Assembly (NCBI GenBank): GCA_046331705.1
Contig: JAXLQJ010000002.1
Coordinates: forward strand, 186,001 to 250,000
DNA: 64,000 nt
Direction of reading: 5' to 3'
Source: JADJOY01 sp046331705 [NCBI: bacterium]
Lineage (GTDB): Bacteria; JADJOY01
Shown here: positions 26,112 to 36,603 of the stretch, one piece after another
How the letters are laid out: every line of letters begins with the position of its first letter
How positions within the stretch are numbered: position 1 is the stretch's first letter
The notes under the pieces: model-generated
Told to the model about the DNA's origin: nothing
Databases searched by the model: none
The model's input: the letters and a program-made list of their open reading frames with translations, nothing else
Translations under genes and position numbers: made by a program

Positions 26112-28223
26112 TCAGAATCCGATCGTCAGGCGAGCATCGACGATCCGGTTGCCGCGTCCCCAGATGGGCAGCTCCTCGTCGAGCAGATTCCAGCCTTCGA
26201 GGGCGATCTCGGCCCGATAGGAGCTGAGCTCCCAGCCGAGGCGCGCGTTGAGCAGCCTCGTTCCGGAGATCGGAACGATGGTGTCGACGACCGACCCCGC
26301 GGTGAGCGTGGGCAGCGGGAACGCGAAGCCGTCCGACGTCGCTTCGAACGACACCAGACCGCGCCAGCCACGTAGCCACGGCGCCGGGATCCGCGCGACA
26401 CGGAAGTTGAAGTCGGCGCTCACGACGCCGCGATGGGTACCGAGCGCCTCCGCGATGTCGAGGTCGCCGTAGCGATCCGCCTGATCGTACGGGTCGATGT
26501 ACGCGTAATCGAACGCGACGGTGAGCCACGGCACTGGCTTCACGTCCACGGACGCCTCTGCGCCGAACGCCCGGTAGGAATAGCGGTTCGCGAACGGGAT
26601 GTTGATCGGCGGCTCGGGCAGCAGCGGACCGAAGCCGACGATGCCGTCGACGTCCTCCAGGAACGTCTCGAGCTGGGTGTAGAGGCGCCCGTCCCAGTAG
26701 GCACCGCGATACCCGATCTCGTACGAGGTCAGCTCCTGGTAATCCAGGCTCGGGCTGCCGCGCAGCACCAGCAGGTTCGCCGCCGTGTCTCCCAGCAGGA
26801 CCGGCGTCACGTCGAAGCGGCCGTAGAGCCCGAAGAGCGGGGGCGACGCGACACCTCGCCCCACGCCGAACCGCACGCTGTGGTCGGGCGCCGGCTTCCA
26901 CACCAGCGCGCCGCCGGGAATGAAGACCGTTCCCGCGGGATGGAGCGTGTCCACCCGCGAGCTGACCGAGAGCGAGAGATCGTCCGTGATCCGCCACTCG
27001 TCGGACGCGAACACGCCCAGCGTGTCGAGCGACTCGCGCTCGCGGAACAGCCCTCCCTCCACCGTCTGGAACTTGTACGCGAGCCCGAGAAGGAGGTGGT
27101 TGTCCGCCGGCAACGACAGCGTCTGGCGGAGCTCGGCATCCACGCGATCCGCGGTGTTCTCGAGCGGGATCACCATGGCGGCGGCCTCGAGCCCGAACGC
27201 GAACTCGGTCCACGACACCTGCGCCGTGAGCTCGCCGCCCAGCAGCTCGCGTTGATGGCGCAACAGCGCGCTGCGCTCGGATGCGTCGTGCGCCTTGAAC
27301 ACCGTGCCGAAGAGCAGGTCGACGTCACCGTGGGTGAAGCTGCCGTCGAGCTCCCAGCGCGAGCGGTCCTCCAGATCGAGGACGTTGCGCAGCGAGACCT
27401 TGAGGAGATGGCTCGACGTGGCGTCGAGGTCGGGAAGCACGTTGTCGCGCCGCGAGAACTCCTCGACGTTCGTGAAGCCGGCGGTGATCTTGCTCGCCAC
27501 CGCGCCCATCGAGAACCCGTGCGAGCCCATCAGGTCCGCGATCCCCGTGGGACCGCCCCCCGCGAGCTGAACGAGCGTGCCCTGGGTGCTCGGGTCGGCG
27601 GGATCGCGGGTCTTGATGTCGATCACCAGCGCCAACCCGCCGGGGCCGTAGATGGCGCCGTCGGGTCCTTGCACGACCTCGATCCTGTCGATGTCCGCCA
27701 AGAAGATCGGCAGCGGGGTCTCGAAATAGGTCCCGAGCCAGTCCTGCCGCACCGAGCGGCCGTCGAGGAGCACCTCGACGAACTGGAACCCCGCCGCGCT
27801 CGCCGAGCGCGCGGCGCCGACCTGGGTGTCGGCGGAGGTGGCGACCAGCGCACGCACCGACGGGACGCGCCGCAAGAACTCGCCCAGGTTCCGAGCGCCG
27901 GAGCTGCGGATGTCGTCGGCGGTGAAGACCTGCACGTTCACCGGCGAGCGCGAGAGCCGTTGCAGCCGCTTGCCGCCCGCGCCGATCAGCGGGTCCTCCT
28001 CGACCATCCACAGCATCTCCTCGTCGAGGCGCTCGGCCTCCGGCTTGCGCCCATCGACCGTCTCGGCGGGCTCCTCGGCTTGCGCACGGGGCATCCCGAG
28101 CGCCGCGAGCGCGGCGATCGCCGCGAGCAAGACGACGAGAATCGGAGATGGCCGCGCTCCGGCGCGCTGTGGACGCGCGGGAACGGGCACGCGATGACGT
28201 GGGGAGAAGGCGCGGGAAATCAC
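26112..28223 (-). CDS. TonB-dependent receptor leading the sensor cassette
   Basis: 703 residues from GTG 28223; a longer frame from 28310 overlaps the predicted promoter so the GTG is preferred. A signal anchor (SPILVVLLAAIAALAALGMPRAQA) precedes a polar stretch and the plug: SPVNVQVFTADDIRSSGARN, LGEFLRRVPSVRALVATS, FVEVLLDGRSVRQDWLGTYF, LADIDRIEVVQGPDGAIYGP and GLALVIDIKTR. The barrel ends with an aromatic-poor strand (IVDARLTIGF). It is the first gene of the four-gene cassette, and the binding protein follows after 11 bp. Its homologue at 3908 has the same partner order. It resembles receptors for vitamins or chelates but the ligand is not deducible. Confidence 0.9.
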   Translation of the reverse strand: MISRAFSPRHRVPVPARPQRAGARPSPILVVLLAAIAALAALGMPRAQAEEPAETVDGRKPEAERLDEEMLWMVEEDPLIGAGGKRLQRLSRSPVNVQVFTADDIRSSGARNLGEFLRRVPSVRALVATSADTQVGAARSASAAGFQFVEVLLDGRSVRQDWLGTYFETPLPIFLADIDRIEVVQGPDGAIYGPGGLALVIDIKTRDPADPSTQGTLVQLAGGGPTGIADLMGSHGFSMGAVASKITAGFTNVEEFSRRDNVLPDLDATSSHLLKVSLRNVLDLEDRSRWELDGSFTHGDVDLLFGTVFKAHDASERSALLRHQRELLGGELTAQVSWTEFAFGLEAAAMVIPLENTADRVDAELRQTLSLPADNHLLLGLAYKFQTVEGGLFRERESLDTLGVFASDEWRITDDLSLSVSSRVDTLHPAGTVFIPGGALVWKPAPDHSVRFGVGRGVASPPLFGLYGRFDVTPVLLGDTAANLLVLRGSPSLDYQELTSYEIGYRGAYWDGRLYTQLETFLEDVDGIVGFGPLLPEPPINIPFANRYSYRAFGAEASVDVKPVPWLTVAFDYAYIDPYDQADRYGDLDIAEALGTHRGVVSADFNFRVARIPAPWLRGWRGLVSFEATSDGFAFPLPTLTAGSVVDTIVPISGTRLLNARLGWELSSYRAEIALEGWNLLDEELPIWGRGNRIVDARLTIGF

Positions 28224-28293
28224 CAGCTCTGGGTGCCAGAATCCGGCACGCGGGTCAATCCGCCGCCGGGCCTCACTCTCGCGGGGCCTCGGC

Positions 28294-28309
28294 TGCACGC
28301 GAGGTGCCA
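28294..28309 (-). promoter_or_regulatory. Sigma-54 (-24/-12) promoter of receptor cassette
   Basis: Read on the minus strand the site is TGGCACCTCGCGTGCA. It matches TGGCAC and (T)GCA of the consensus TGGCACG-N4-TTGCW with the GG and GC pairs exactly 10 bases apart. Predicted transcription start near 28283, about 60 bases before the GTG at 28223. The cassette's own regulator is a GAFTGA-bearing NtrC-family protein. Confidence 0.65.
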
Positions 28310-28391
28310 CCCTCGCCTCCCGCCGGAATCGGCGGAATCGACGGATTTCTGGGTGATCCTGCGCGATTCGCCGAGAGGGCGGGCGCCACCT

Positions 28392-28457
28392 GCCAACGAA
28401 AGTGGCGAGCGGTGCAACTTTCGTTGCGGGCGCGGCGCGCCTGGTGACGAAAGTTGC
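28392..28457 (-). promoter_or_regulatory. Three-copy enhancer-like repeat upstream of sigma-54 promoter
   Basis: A motif of the form (A/C)ACTTTCGTTG occurs three times: minus strand in 28392-28406 (GCCACTTTCGTTGGC), plus strand in 28414-28427 (GCAACTTTCGTTGC, an inverted repeat) and minus strand in 28444-28457 (GCAACTTTCGTCAC). Their centres are about 21 and 30 bases apart, two and three helical turns, and 116, 137 and 168 bases upstream of the predicted start. This is the arrangement expected of NtrC-type upstream activating sites. Confidence 0.6.
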
Positions 28458-28499
28458 GCGGCGGGGCTGGACGCGGTGTCTGACGCGTCAGCGCCCGAA

Positions 28500-29609
28500 T
28501 CAGTAGGTGATCACCGAGCGGATCGACTCGCCGAGGTGCATGAGGTCGAAGGCGCGGTTGATGTCGTCGAGCGGCAAACGGTGGGTGATCATCGGATCGA
28601 TCTCGATCCGCTTTTCCATGTACCAGTCGACGATCTTCGGCACGTCGGTTCGCCCCCTGGCGCCGCCGAACGCCGTGCCCCGCCACACCCGTCCGGTGAC
28701 GAGCTGGAACGGTCGTGTCGAGATCTCCTCACCGGAAGCCGCGACCCCGATGATGACGCTCTCGCCCCAGCCCTTGTGGCAGCACTCGAGGGCCTGACGC
28801 ATCGTCTTGGTGTTGCCGATGCATTCGAAGCTGTAGTCGGCGCCACCCTTGGTGAGGCTCACGAGGTACGGCACCAGGTCGCCGCCCACCTCGCTCGGGT
28901 TCACGAAGTCGGTCATGCCGAAGCGCTCGCCGAGCGACTTCTTGGCGGGGTTGAGATCCACCCCCACGATCTGCCGCGCTCCCACCAGCCTCGCGCCCTG
29001 GATCACGTTCAGGCCGATGCCGCCGAGGCCGAACACCACCACGCGCGCGCCGGCCTCCACCTTGGCGGTGTGGATCACCGCACCGATGCCGGTGGTGACG
29101 CCGCAGCCGATGTAGCAGACGGTGTCGAAGGGCGCGTCCTCGCGGATCTTCGCCACGGCGATCTCCGGCAGCACCGTGTGGTTCGCGAACGTCGACGTCC
29201 CCATGTAGTGATGGATCGTCTTGCCGGCGAGCGAGAAGCGGCTGGTGCCGTCCGGCATCACGCCTCTGCCCTGCGTCTCTCGGATCGCCTGGCAGAGGTT
29301 GGTCTTGCCGCTCAGGCAGTACTCGCAGGCGCGACACTCGGGCGTGTAGAGCGGGATCACGTGATCGCCCGGTCTCACGCTGCGGACGTCCTTCCCCACC
29401 TCCACCACCACGCCCGCGCCTTCGTGGCCCAGGATCGAAGGGAAGATCCCTTCCGAGTCCTTGCCCGAGAGCGTGTAGGCGTCGGTGTGACAGACGCCGG
29501 TGGCCTTGAGCTCGATCAGCACTTCGTTGGCGCGCGGGCCCAGAAGCTCGACGCTGTCGACGACGAGTGGCTTCCCGGGTTCGAACGCGATCGCGGCACG
29601 TGTCTTCAT
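28500..29609 (-). CDS. S-(hydroxymethyl)glutathione dehydrogenase / class III alcohol dehydrogenase
   Basis: 369 residues, the standard length. Catalytic zinc ligands Cys in GVCHTDAYTLSGKD and His in ILGHEGAGVVVEVG, then the structural zinc cluster CRACEYCLSGKTNLC. The coenzyme fold carries VVFGLGGIGLNVIQGARL near residue 192. The highly conserved FECIGNTKTMRQALECCHKGWGESVIIGVAASGEEI block is intact. The enzyme oxidises the glutathione adduct of formaldehyde with NAD+, a detoxification step in the cytoplasm. No frmB/fghA esterase is next to it. The stop codon is 43 bp from the enhancer-like repeats of the receptor cassette, with no clear terminator between. Confidence 0.95.
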   Translation of the reverse strand: MKTRAAIAFEPGKPLVVDSVELLGPRANEVLIELKATGVCHTDAYTLSGKDSEGIFPSILGHEGAGVVVEVGKDVRSVRPGDHVIPLYTPECRACEYCLSGKTNLCQAIRETQGRGVMPDGTSRFSLAGKTIHHYMGTSTFANHTVLPEIAVAKIREDAPFDTVCYIGCGVTTGIGAVIHTAKVEAGARVVVFGLGGIGLNVIQGARLVGARQIVGVDLNPAKKSLGERFGMTDFVNPSEVGGDLVPYLVSLTKGGADYSFECIGNTKTMRQALECCHKGWGESVIIGVAASGEEISTRPFQLVTGRVWRGTAFGGARGRTDVPKIVDWYMEKRIEIDPMITHRLPLDDINRAFDLMHLGESIRSVITY

Positions 29610-30026
29610 GGACGGTCCCTCCTCCCAGCGCGACCAAGGCTTATCACGCCCGCGCCATGGCGCGGGCTCGGCGGCGTCCGTGCGCGACGACGAACCGTCG
29701 ACGCGCGAGCGCCACGCCGGCCGCGAAGACGCCGCCGGCGCCCGGACCGATGCGCAGCATGAGCGTTTCGCTCGGGAGTGGCGCGGGCAAGACGCGGATC
29801 GCGCGTCCGCCGCGCGAGGGCGCCGAGTCCACCGCCAGAGCGCCTGAGCTTCTCCGGTGCCCGGGCGAAGCCGTTGCGGCGCGATCGTGGACGATGGTAC
29901 GACGAATCATCGAATCGTAATATCCCTGCCTCACAATCGACCCAACGATATCCGCGAACGCGATCCGGACCGGCTGCCGTATTCGTATTACGAATATTAC
30001 TTGCGTATGAACATTGAGACATCACG
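29610..30026. other. Gene-free stretch between alcohol dehydrogenase and TonB receptor
   Basis: The left half is GC-rich and shows only short frames without protein character. From about 29880 it becomes AT-rich and contains a TCGTAATA half-site near 29914 and the palindrome at 29980. It holds the divergent promoters of the two flanking genes. Confidence 0.5.
29980..29996 (+). promoter_or_regulatory. 17-bp palindromic operator of TonB receptor gene
   Basis: TATTCGTA and TACGAATA are perfect complements around one T. The site is 31 bases before the ATG at 30027 and stands out as AT-rich. It is not a textbook Fur or Zur box; a metal-responsive repressor is possible because the gene it fronts is a receptor. 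Confidence 0.6.
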
Positions 30027-32177
30027 ATGAGCACTCGACGACGCCGACTCTTCTGGCCGACTGGCAGCACCGGGCCGACGCCGATCGTCGCGATCGCGGC
30101 GTTGGTCTTCGCCACCCGCGCAGGCGCCGAAGGCGGCGTGCCTGCGACTGCGAGAAGCCAGCGTCCGCAGCTACTGCTGGCCGTGGCGGATTCGCCAGCC
30201 CTCACCGAGACCGAAGAGGTCGAGGTGGTGGGTCGCGGCGAGAACCTGGTGGGGGTGGCCGGTGCGGCTTCGGAGGGGCGCGTCGGCCAAGACCAGATCG
30301 AGGATCGCCCGTTCCTTCGCCCCGGCGAGACGCTGGAGGTGGTGCCGGGGCTGATCGCCACACAGCACAGCGGCACCGGCAAGGCGAGTCAGTGGTTCCT
30401 GCGTGGCTTCAACCTCGACCACGGCACCGACTTTGGGCTCACCGTGGAGGGCGTGCCCATCAACCTGCCCACGCACGCGCACGGGCAGGGCTATCTCGAC
30501 GTCAACTTCCTGATCCCCGAGCTCATCGAAGTGATTCGGTTCGAGAAGGGGCCGTATCACGCCGATGTCGGTGATTTCTCGTCCGCGGGCATGGCGCAGC
30601 TCCAAACGATGAACGCACTTCCTCATGGTCTCGTGAGCGCCGGAATCGGTCAGGACGACTACTGGCGCGGTCTGCTCGCGGATTCACCGAAGCTCGGCGA
30701 GGGTCATCTGCTCTACGCGATCGAGGCGCAGTATTACGACGGACCGTGGGAGGACCCCGAGAACCTCGCCAAGTTCAACGGTGAGCTGAAATACACGCTC
30801 GGCAATCGCACGGACGGGCTCTCGATCTCGGCGTTCGGCTACAGCGCCGAATGGGACTCGACGGATCAGATCCCGCGCAGGGCAGTCCAGGAAGGGCTCA
30901 TCTCTCGGCTCGGCACGCTGGACCCCACCGACGGCGGCAAGACGCTGCGCGCGATCCTCGCGGTGAACGGCTGGCGCGGCGAGGAAGATCGCTCTCGCTT
31001 CACGGCGTACGTGAGCTACTACCGGCTCAACCTGTTCTCGAACTTCACGTACTTCCTCGACGATCCCGTGAACGGCGATCAGTTCGAGCAGGCCGACCGG
31101 CGCATCATCGCCGGCGGCCAGGCGAGCCAGGACCTGAAGGTCGATCTCGGCGGCTTTGCCCTGAACAACACCTTCGGGCTCCAGCTCCGCAGCGACTTCA
31201 TCCCCCAGGTCGGGCTCTACCACACGCAGGCGCAAGAGCGCCTGGAGCGAATCCGCGACGACAACGTCAACGAAACCAGCCTCGGCCTCTACGCCAAGAG
31301 CGAGACGCCCTGGACCGACTGGTTCCGCTCGATCGTCGGTTTGCGCAGCGACGTCTACTACTTCTCGGTGGCGAGCAGCATCCCGGAGAACTCCGGCAAC
31401 GAATGGGACGGCCTCGCGAGCCCCAAGCTCGGGCTCGTCTTCGGCCCGTGGGCCGACACCGAGATCTACGCCAACGCGGGCCTCGGCTTCCACTCGAACG
31501 ACGCGCGCGGCACCACCATCCGCGTCGACCCCAAGACGGGCGAGCCGGCGAGCCCGGTCGACCCGCTGGTGCGCACCAAAGGCGCCGAGATCGGTGCCCG
31601 CACCGCGCTTCTGCATGGGCTGCAATCGACCGTCGCTCTGTGGTGGCTCGACGTGGATTCGGAGATTCTGTTCGTCGGCGACGCGGGCACCACGGAGCCG
31701 AGCCGCCCCAGTCGCCGCTACGGCCTCGAGCTCGCGAACTACTGGAAGCCGGTCGAGTGGCTGGCGCTCGATGCCGACGCCTCGCTCTCGCACGCCGCGT
31801 TTCGCGACTCCGACCCGGCCGGCGACCACATTCCTGGCGCGGTGGAGGTGGTGGTGAGCGCGGGCGCGGCGCTCGACTTACCCCATGGCCTCAGCGCCAG
31901 CTTGCGCACCCGCTACTTCGGGCCGCGTGCGCTGATCGAGGACGACTCGGTGCGGTCGGAATCGACGTTGCTCACCAACCTGCGCGCCGGGTGGACCTAC
32001 GACAACCTCGGACTGCACCTCGACGTGCTCAATCTCTTCGACTCGACCAGCCACGACATCGACTATTTCTTCCCGTCGCGCATCTCCCTCGACGAGCCCG
32101 CGGAGGGCGTCGACGATCTCCATTTCCACCCGGCGGAGCCGCGCGAGATTCGGGGGTATGTGACGTATCGGTTCTGA
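30027..32177 (+). CDS. TonB-dependent receptor with THAHGQGY plug motif
   Basis: 716 residues. Signal sequence followed by TATA-like cleavage region, then a short lead and the plug: EEVEVVGRGENLVGVAGAAS, RPGETLEVVPGLIATQHSGT and the unusual TGKASQWFLRGFNLDHGTDF with GLTVEGVPINLPTHAHGQGY and FLIPELIEVIRFEKGPYHAD. These motifs recur in a distinctive receptor group of unassigned ligand; the His residues in the THAHG and in the last barrel strand (DLHFHPAEPREIRG) could favour metal or chelate transport, which is a guess. The C-terminal strand ends GYVTYRF. Expressed from an AT-rich promoter with a 17-bp palindrome. Not the same family branch as the receptors at 3908 and 26112. Confidence 0.9.
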   Translation: MSTRRRRLFWPTGSTGPTPIVAIAALVFATRAGAEGGVPATARSQRPQLLLAVADSPALTETEEVEVVGRGENLVGVAGAASEGRVGQDQIEDRPFLRPGETLEVVPGLIATQHSGTGKASQWFLRGFNLDHGTDFGLTVEGVPINLPTHAHGQGYLDVNFLIPELIEVIRFEKGPYHADVGDFSSAGMAQLQTMNALPHGLVSAGIGQDDYWRGLLADSPKLGEGHLLYAIEAQYYDGPWEDPENLAKFNGELKYTLGNRTDGLSISAFGYSAEWDSTDQIPRRAVQEGLISRLGTLDPTDGGKTLRAILAVNGWRGEEDRSRFTAYVSYYRLNLFSNFTYFLDDPVNGDQFEQADRRIIAGGQASQDLKVDLGGFALNNTFGLQLRSDFIPQVGLYHTQAQERLERIRDDNVNETSLGLYAKSETPWTDWFRSIVGLRSDVYYFSVASSIPENSGNEWDGLASPKLGLVFGPWADTEIYANAGLGFHSNDARGTTIRVDPKTGEPASPVDPLVRTKGAEIGARTALLHGLQSTVALWWLDVDSEILFVGDAGTTEPSRPSRRYGLELANYWKPVEWLALDADASLSHAAFRDSDPAGDHIPGAVEVVVSAGAALDLPHGLSASLRTRYFGPRALIEDDSVRSESTLLTNLRAGWTYDNLGLHLDVLNLFDSTSHDIDYFFPSRISLDEPAEGVDDLHFHPAEPREIRGYVTYRF

Positions 32178-32274
32178 CCCGCTCGTCACCGCCGTGATGC
32201 ACGCCTGCTTCCAACGCGACACGCTTTCTCGCTAAGGTCGCGCGACCTCTCGATCGTCGCGCCACGAGAACCGC

Positions 32275-33741
32275 ATGAACCCACGCACGCTCTTCGATCA
32301 CCTCGTCCGCAACTACGCGCTGAGCCGCCGCGAGGCGCTGCGCGAGGTCGTGAAACTCGCCGGTCTCGCCGCGGCAGCGCCGCTGCTGGACGCGTGCGGC
32401 GACGGCTCGCCCGCGCTCACCGCCGCCGACCTCGCGCCCGAGGACGTCCCCATCGACCACGTCGTCTTCGTGATGATGGAGAACCGCACCTTCGACCACT
32501 ACTTCGGCAGCTTGAGCCTCGTCGAGGGACGCAGCGCCGTCGACGGGCTCACGGGCACCGAGTCGAACGCGCTTCCCGACGGCACGCCGGTCGCGCCGTT
32601 TCGGCTCACCGATCTGTGCGTGGCGGACCCGCCGCACGGCTGGTCGTCGAGCCGCAACGAATTCGCGGATGGCGCCAACTCCGGCTTCGTCACCGAGCAC
32701 TTCGAGGACGTCCAGGACCCCACGGTCGCGTCGCAGGTCATGGGCTATCACGATCGAGCGCTGCTGCCCTTCTACTATGGCCTCGCCGACGAGTTCACGC
32801 TCTGCCAGCGCTGGTTCGCGTCGGTCATGGGCCCCACGTGGCCCAATCGGTACTACTTCCACACCGCGCAGTCGGCCGGGCTCAAGTCGAACGATCTGCT
32901 GCCGTACGCGATCCCGACGATCTACGACCTGCTCGATGCTGCCGGTATCTCGTGGCGCTACTACTTCACCGATCTGCCGTTCGTGGCGCTGCTCGCGCTG
33001 AGGAACGACTCGGCGAACGGCCTGCGCATCGACTTCCAGAGGATCCAGCAATACGGCCGGAACATCGTGCCGGTCGCTCGCTTCGCGGAGGACGCCGCCC
33101 AAGGCAATCTCCCCCAGGTATCCATCGTCGATCCGTCCTTCGCTCTCGCCGACGACCATCCGCCCCACCACGTCCAGCTCGGGCAGGGCTTCGTGTCGAG
33201 CCTCTACCACTCCCTCGCCGCGAGCCCGCAATGGGAGCGCAGCCTGATGCTCCTCACGTACGACGAGCACGGCGGTTTCTTCGACCACGTGCCGCCCCCC
33301 AAGGCCGCCGACGAGCGCGCCGGCGACGGCTTCGATCAGCTCGGCTTCCGCGTGCCGTCGCTGGCGATCGGCCCCTGGGTGAAACGCGGCCAGACCTCCA
33401 ACGAGATCCTCGACCACACCAGCCCGCTCGCGTTCCTCGAGTGGCGCTGGGGCTTGCCGTCACTCACCCAGCGCGACGCCGCCGCCAATCGGCTCCTCGA
33501 CGTCCTGGACCTCTCGCGAATCGCCACGCGCAAACCGCGCGCGGCACCTACGCTGCCCGAGGTCGTCGTGGACAAGAGCCAGTTCCGCGCCTACTGCGTC
33601 ACCGGCAACCTCACGGATCTGGAGATCGCGGCGAATCGCGGCTGGATCCCGCCCCAATGGGATCTCCGTGCCGACGTCGAGCGAACCGTCGAGACCATGA
33701 TTCGCGGCCTCGCCCTTCACGGCGCGGGCGGTATGCGGTAA
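32275..33741 (+). CDS. Phospholipase C / phosphoesterase family protein (PF04185)
   Basis: 488 residues. A Tat-like lipoprotein lead: SRREALREVVKLAGLAAAAP with lipobox LLDACG near residue 41. The phosphoesterase core shows IDHVVFVMMENRTFDHYFGS (metal-binding and nucleophile region), WPNRYYFHTAQSAG, LLPYAIPTIYDLLDAAGISW, LPQVSIVDPSFALADDHPPH and MLLTYDEHGGFFDHVPPP, all typical. The nucleophile is expected in the ENRTFD stretch (Thr). Relatives are non-haemolytic phospholipase C and the acid phosphatase AcpA, exported enzymes that hydrolyse phospholipids or phosphate esters. Stand-alone gene; phosphate-responsive elements not visible. The downstream 130 bp is GC-rich with no clear terminator. 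Confidence 0.92.
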   Translation: MNPRTLFDHLVRNYALSRREALREVVKLAGLAAAAPLLDACGDGSPALTAADLAPEDVPIDHVVFVMMENRTFDHYFGSLSLVEGRSAVDGLTGTESNALPDGTPVAPFRLTDLCVADPPHGWSSSRNEFADGANSGFVTEHFEDVQDPTVASQVMGYHDRALLPFYYGLADEFTLCQRWFASVMGPTWPNRYYFHTAQSAGLKSNDLLPYAIPTIYDLLDAAGISWRYYFTDLPFVALLALRNDSANGLRIDFQRIQQYGRNIVPVARFAEDAAQGNLPQVSIVDPSFALADDHPPHHVQLGQGFVSSLYHSLAASPQWERSLMLLTYDEHGGFFDHVPPPKAADERAGDGFDQLGFRVPSLAIGPWVKRGQTSNEILDHTSPLAFLEWRWGLPSLTQRDAAANRLLDVLDLSRIATRKPRAAPTLPEVVVDKSQFRAYCVTGNLTDLEIAANRGWIPPQWDLRADVERTVETMIRGLALHGAGGMR

Positions 33742-33911
33742 CCGCCCGACGCGGCGGATGGCGGGCGGCGGACGCCGCCCGCCTCGTGTCCCACACCAAG
33801 GCTCCGCGCGCGGGCGCCCCGCGCGCGGCGACGCACACCCATTCGCGCAATCAGCTCAAGAATCTCGCCCCGATGCCGACCTCAAAGGAGGTATCTCGGC
33901 AGGAGCTCGCC

Positions 33912-35069
33912 TTGAGCAACGCGTCCACCGCCCGAATTCGCCGCGCCGGCGCGAGCAGCGGCTCGCCCGACGTCCTGACGCGCGAGCTGGCCGCGGCGCT
34001 CGACGACGCGGGGGCCGCGTGCACGATGGTGTTCGCGTCCCCCGATCTCGACCGCGAGGTGCTCGCGAACGCGTTTCGCGCACATCTGCGAGCCGATCGC
34101 GTGATCGGTTGCACCACGGCTGGCGAGATCGGGCCCGGCGGTCTCGGCGCCGGCGGCCTCGTGGGCTTCACCTTGCCCGCATCGGATTTCCGCGTGGTGC
34201 ACGCGTGCATCCCGAACGTCCGCGCGCTCCGATTCGCCGACGGCGAGGCGCTGGTTCGCGAGCTGCGCGATCGTCTCGCCGCTGGCGGCGTGACTCCAAC
34301 CGGCCGCAACACCTTCGCGGTGTTGCTCATCGACGGCCTCTCCGCCCGCGAGGAAGTCGTGGTGAGCGCCACCAGCAGCGCCTTGCGGGACATTCCGCTC
34401 GCCGGGGGCTCGGCGGGCGACGGGCTGCGCTTCCACGAAGCGGCGGTCTACGCCGATGGCGCGTTTCGCTCCGGAAGCGCGGTGGTGGCGCTGGTGCAGA
34501 CGGATCGCCCCTTCGTGCCGCTCAAGATCGAGCACTTCGTTCCGGGTGCCGTCAAGATGGTGGTCACGGAGGCCGATCCCAGCCAGCGCATCGTCCGCGA
34601 GATCAACGGGGAGCCGGCCGCGGAGGAATACGCGCGGCTCGTGGGCCTCGAGCCTGGGAACCTCACCGCGATGGCGTTCGCGACCCATCCGGTGGTGGTG
34701 CAGGTGGGCGGACGCACCTACGTCCGCTCCATCCAGAAGGTCAACGACGATGGCAGCCTGACGTTCTTCTGCGCCATCGACGAAGGCGTGGTGCTCACGC
34801 TGGGCGAGAGCGCGGGCTTCGTGGAAAGCCTCGCGACCGGCATGGCGGCGATCGATCGGCAGATCGGACCGCCCGAGCTGGTGATCGGCTTCGACTGCAT
34901 CCTGCGCCGCCTGGAGGTGGAGCGCTGCGATCTCGAGGCGCCGATCTCGCAGCTCTTCGCCGACCACCGCGTCATCGGCTTCTCCACCTACGGTGAGCAG
35001 TTCAACGCGATGCACGTGAACCAGACCTTCACGGGAATCGCGATCGGCGCGCAGCCCGCGCCTCGGTGA
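33912..35069 (+). CDS. FIST domain sensor protein, NosP-like
   Basis: About 385 residues from TTG 33912, chosen because AGGAG lies 6 bases upstream; ATG 33873 has no ribosome-binding site and a perfect AAAGGAGGT at 33884-33892 lies just after it. FIST-N spans about residues 15-215 ([64 protein letters not shown]) and FIST-C about 230-380 ([68 protein letters not shown]). Such proteins include NosP, a haem nitric-oxide sensor paired with a hybrid kinase. The partner kinase begins 7 bp downstream, with the kind of N-terminal domain seen in NahK. Haem ligand cannot be assigned by eye. Confidence 0.85.
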   Translation: MSNASTARIRRAGASSGSPDVLTRELAAALDDAGAACTMVFASPDLDREVLANAFRAHLRADRVIGCTTAGEIGPGGLGAGGLVGFTLPASDFRVVHACIPNVRALRFADGEALVRELRDRLAAGGVTPTGRNTFAVLLIDGLSAREEVVVSATSSALRDIPLAGGSAGDGLRFHEAAVYADGAFRSGSAVVALVQTDRPFVPLKIEHFVPGAVKMVVTEADPSQRIVREINGEPAAEEYARLVGLEPGNLTAMAFATHPVVVQVGGRTYVRSIQKVNDDGSLTFFCAIDEGVVLTLGESAGFVESLATGMAAIDRQIGPPELVIGFDCILRRLEVERCDLEAPISQLFADHRVIGFSTYGEQFNAMHVNQTFTGIAIGAQPAPR

Positions 35070-35076
35070 GCCGGCG

Positions 35077-36492
<1,416 letters not shown>

Positions 36493-36603
36493 GCCCTGCG
36501 CGCCGGCGCGCGGGCCTCGACCTCCACGCGGGCGCGCAGGCGCCGCCGTACGCGGGCACCAACGCGTCGGGTAGACTCCGCGCGCCCCGCGTCGAGGATG
36601 CTC

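Noticed and set aside
28231-28240. Second GGTGCCA on the cassette promoter side as an alternative -24 box
   Set aside because: The GG-to-GC spacing is 8, not 10, and it lies only a few bases from the start codon.
26433-29762. 1,100-codon open frame on the plus strand across the receptor and dehydrogenase genes
   Set aside because: It crosses a gene boundary, a promoter and the triple repeat, and has no domain; the minus-strand genes have strong family motifs.
29644-29934. Short minus-strand frame in the dehydrogenase/receptor gap
   Set aside because: Low-complexity Arg/Ala composition, no ribosome-binding site, and no conserved-looking segment except a short hydrophobic stretch.
29985-30010. 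TTGC upstream of the third receptor as a -12 element
   Set aside because: No GG lies 10 bases upstream; the palindrome explains the conserved-looking sequence better.
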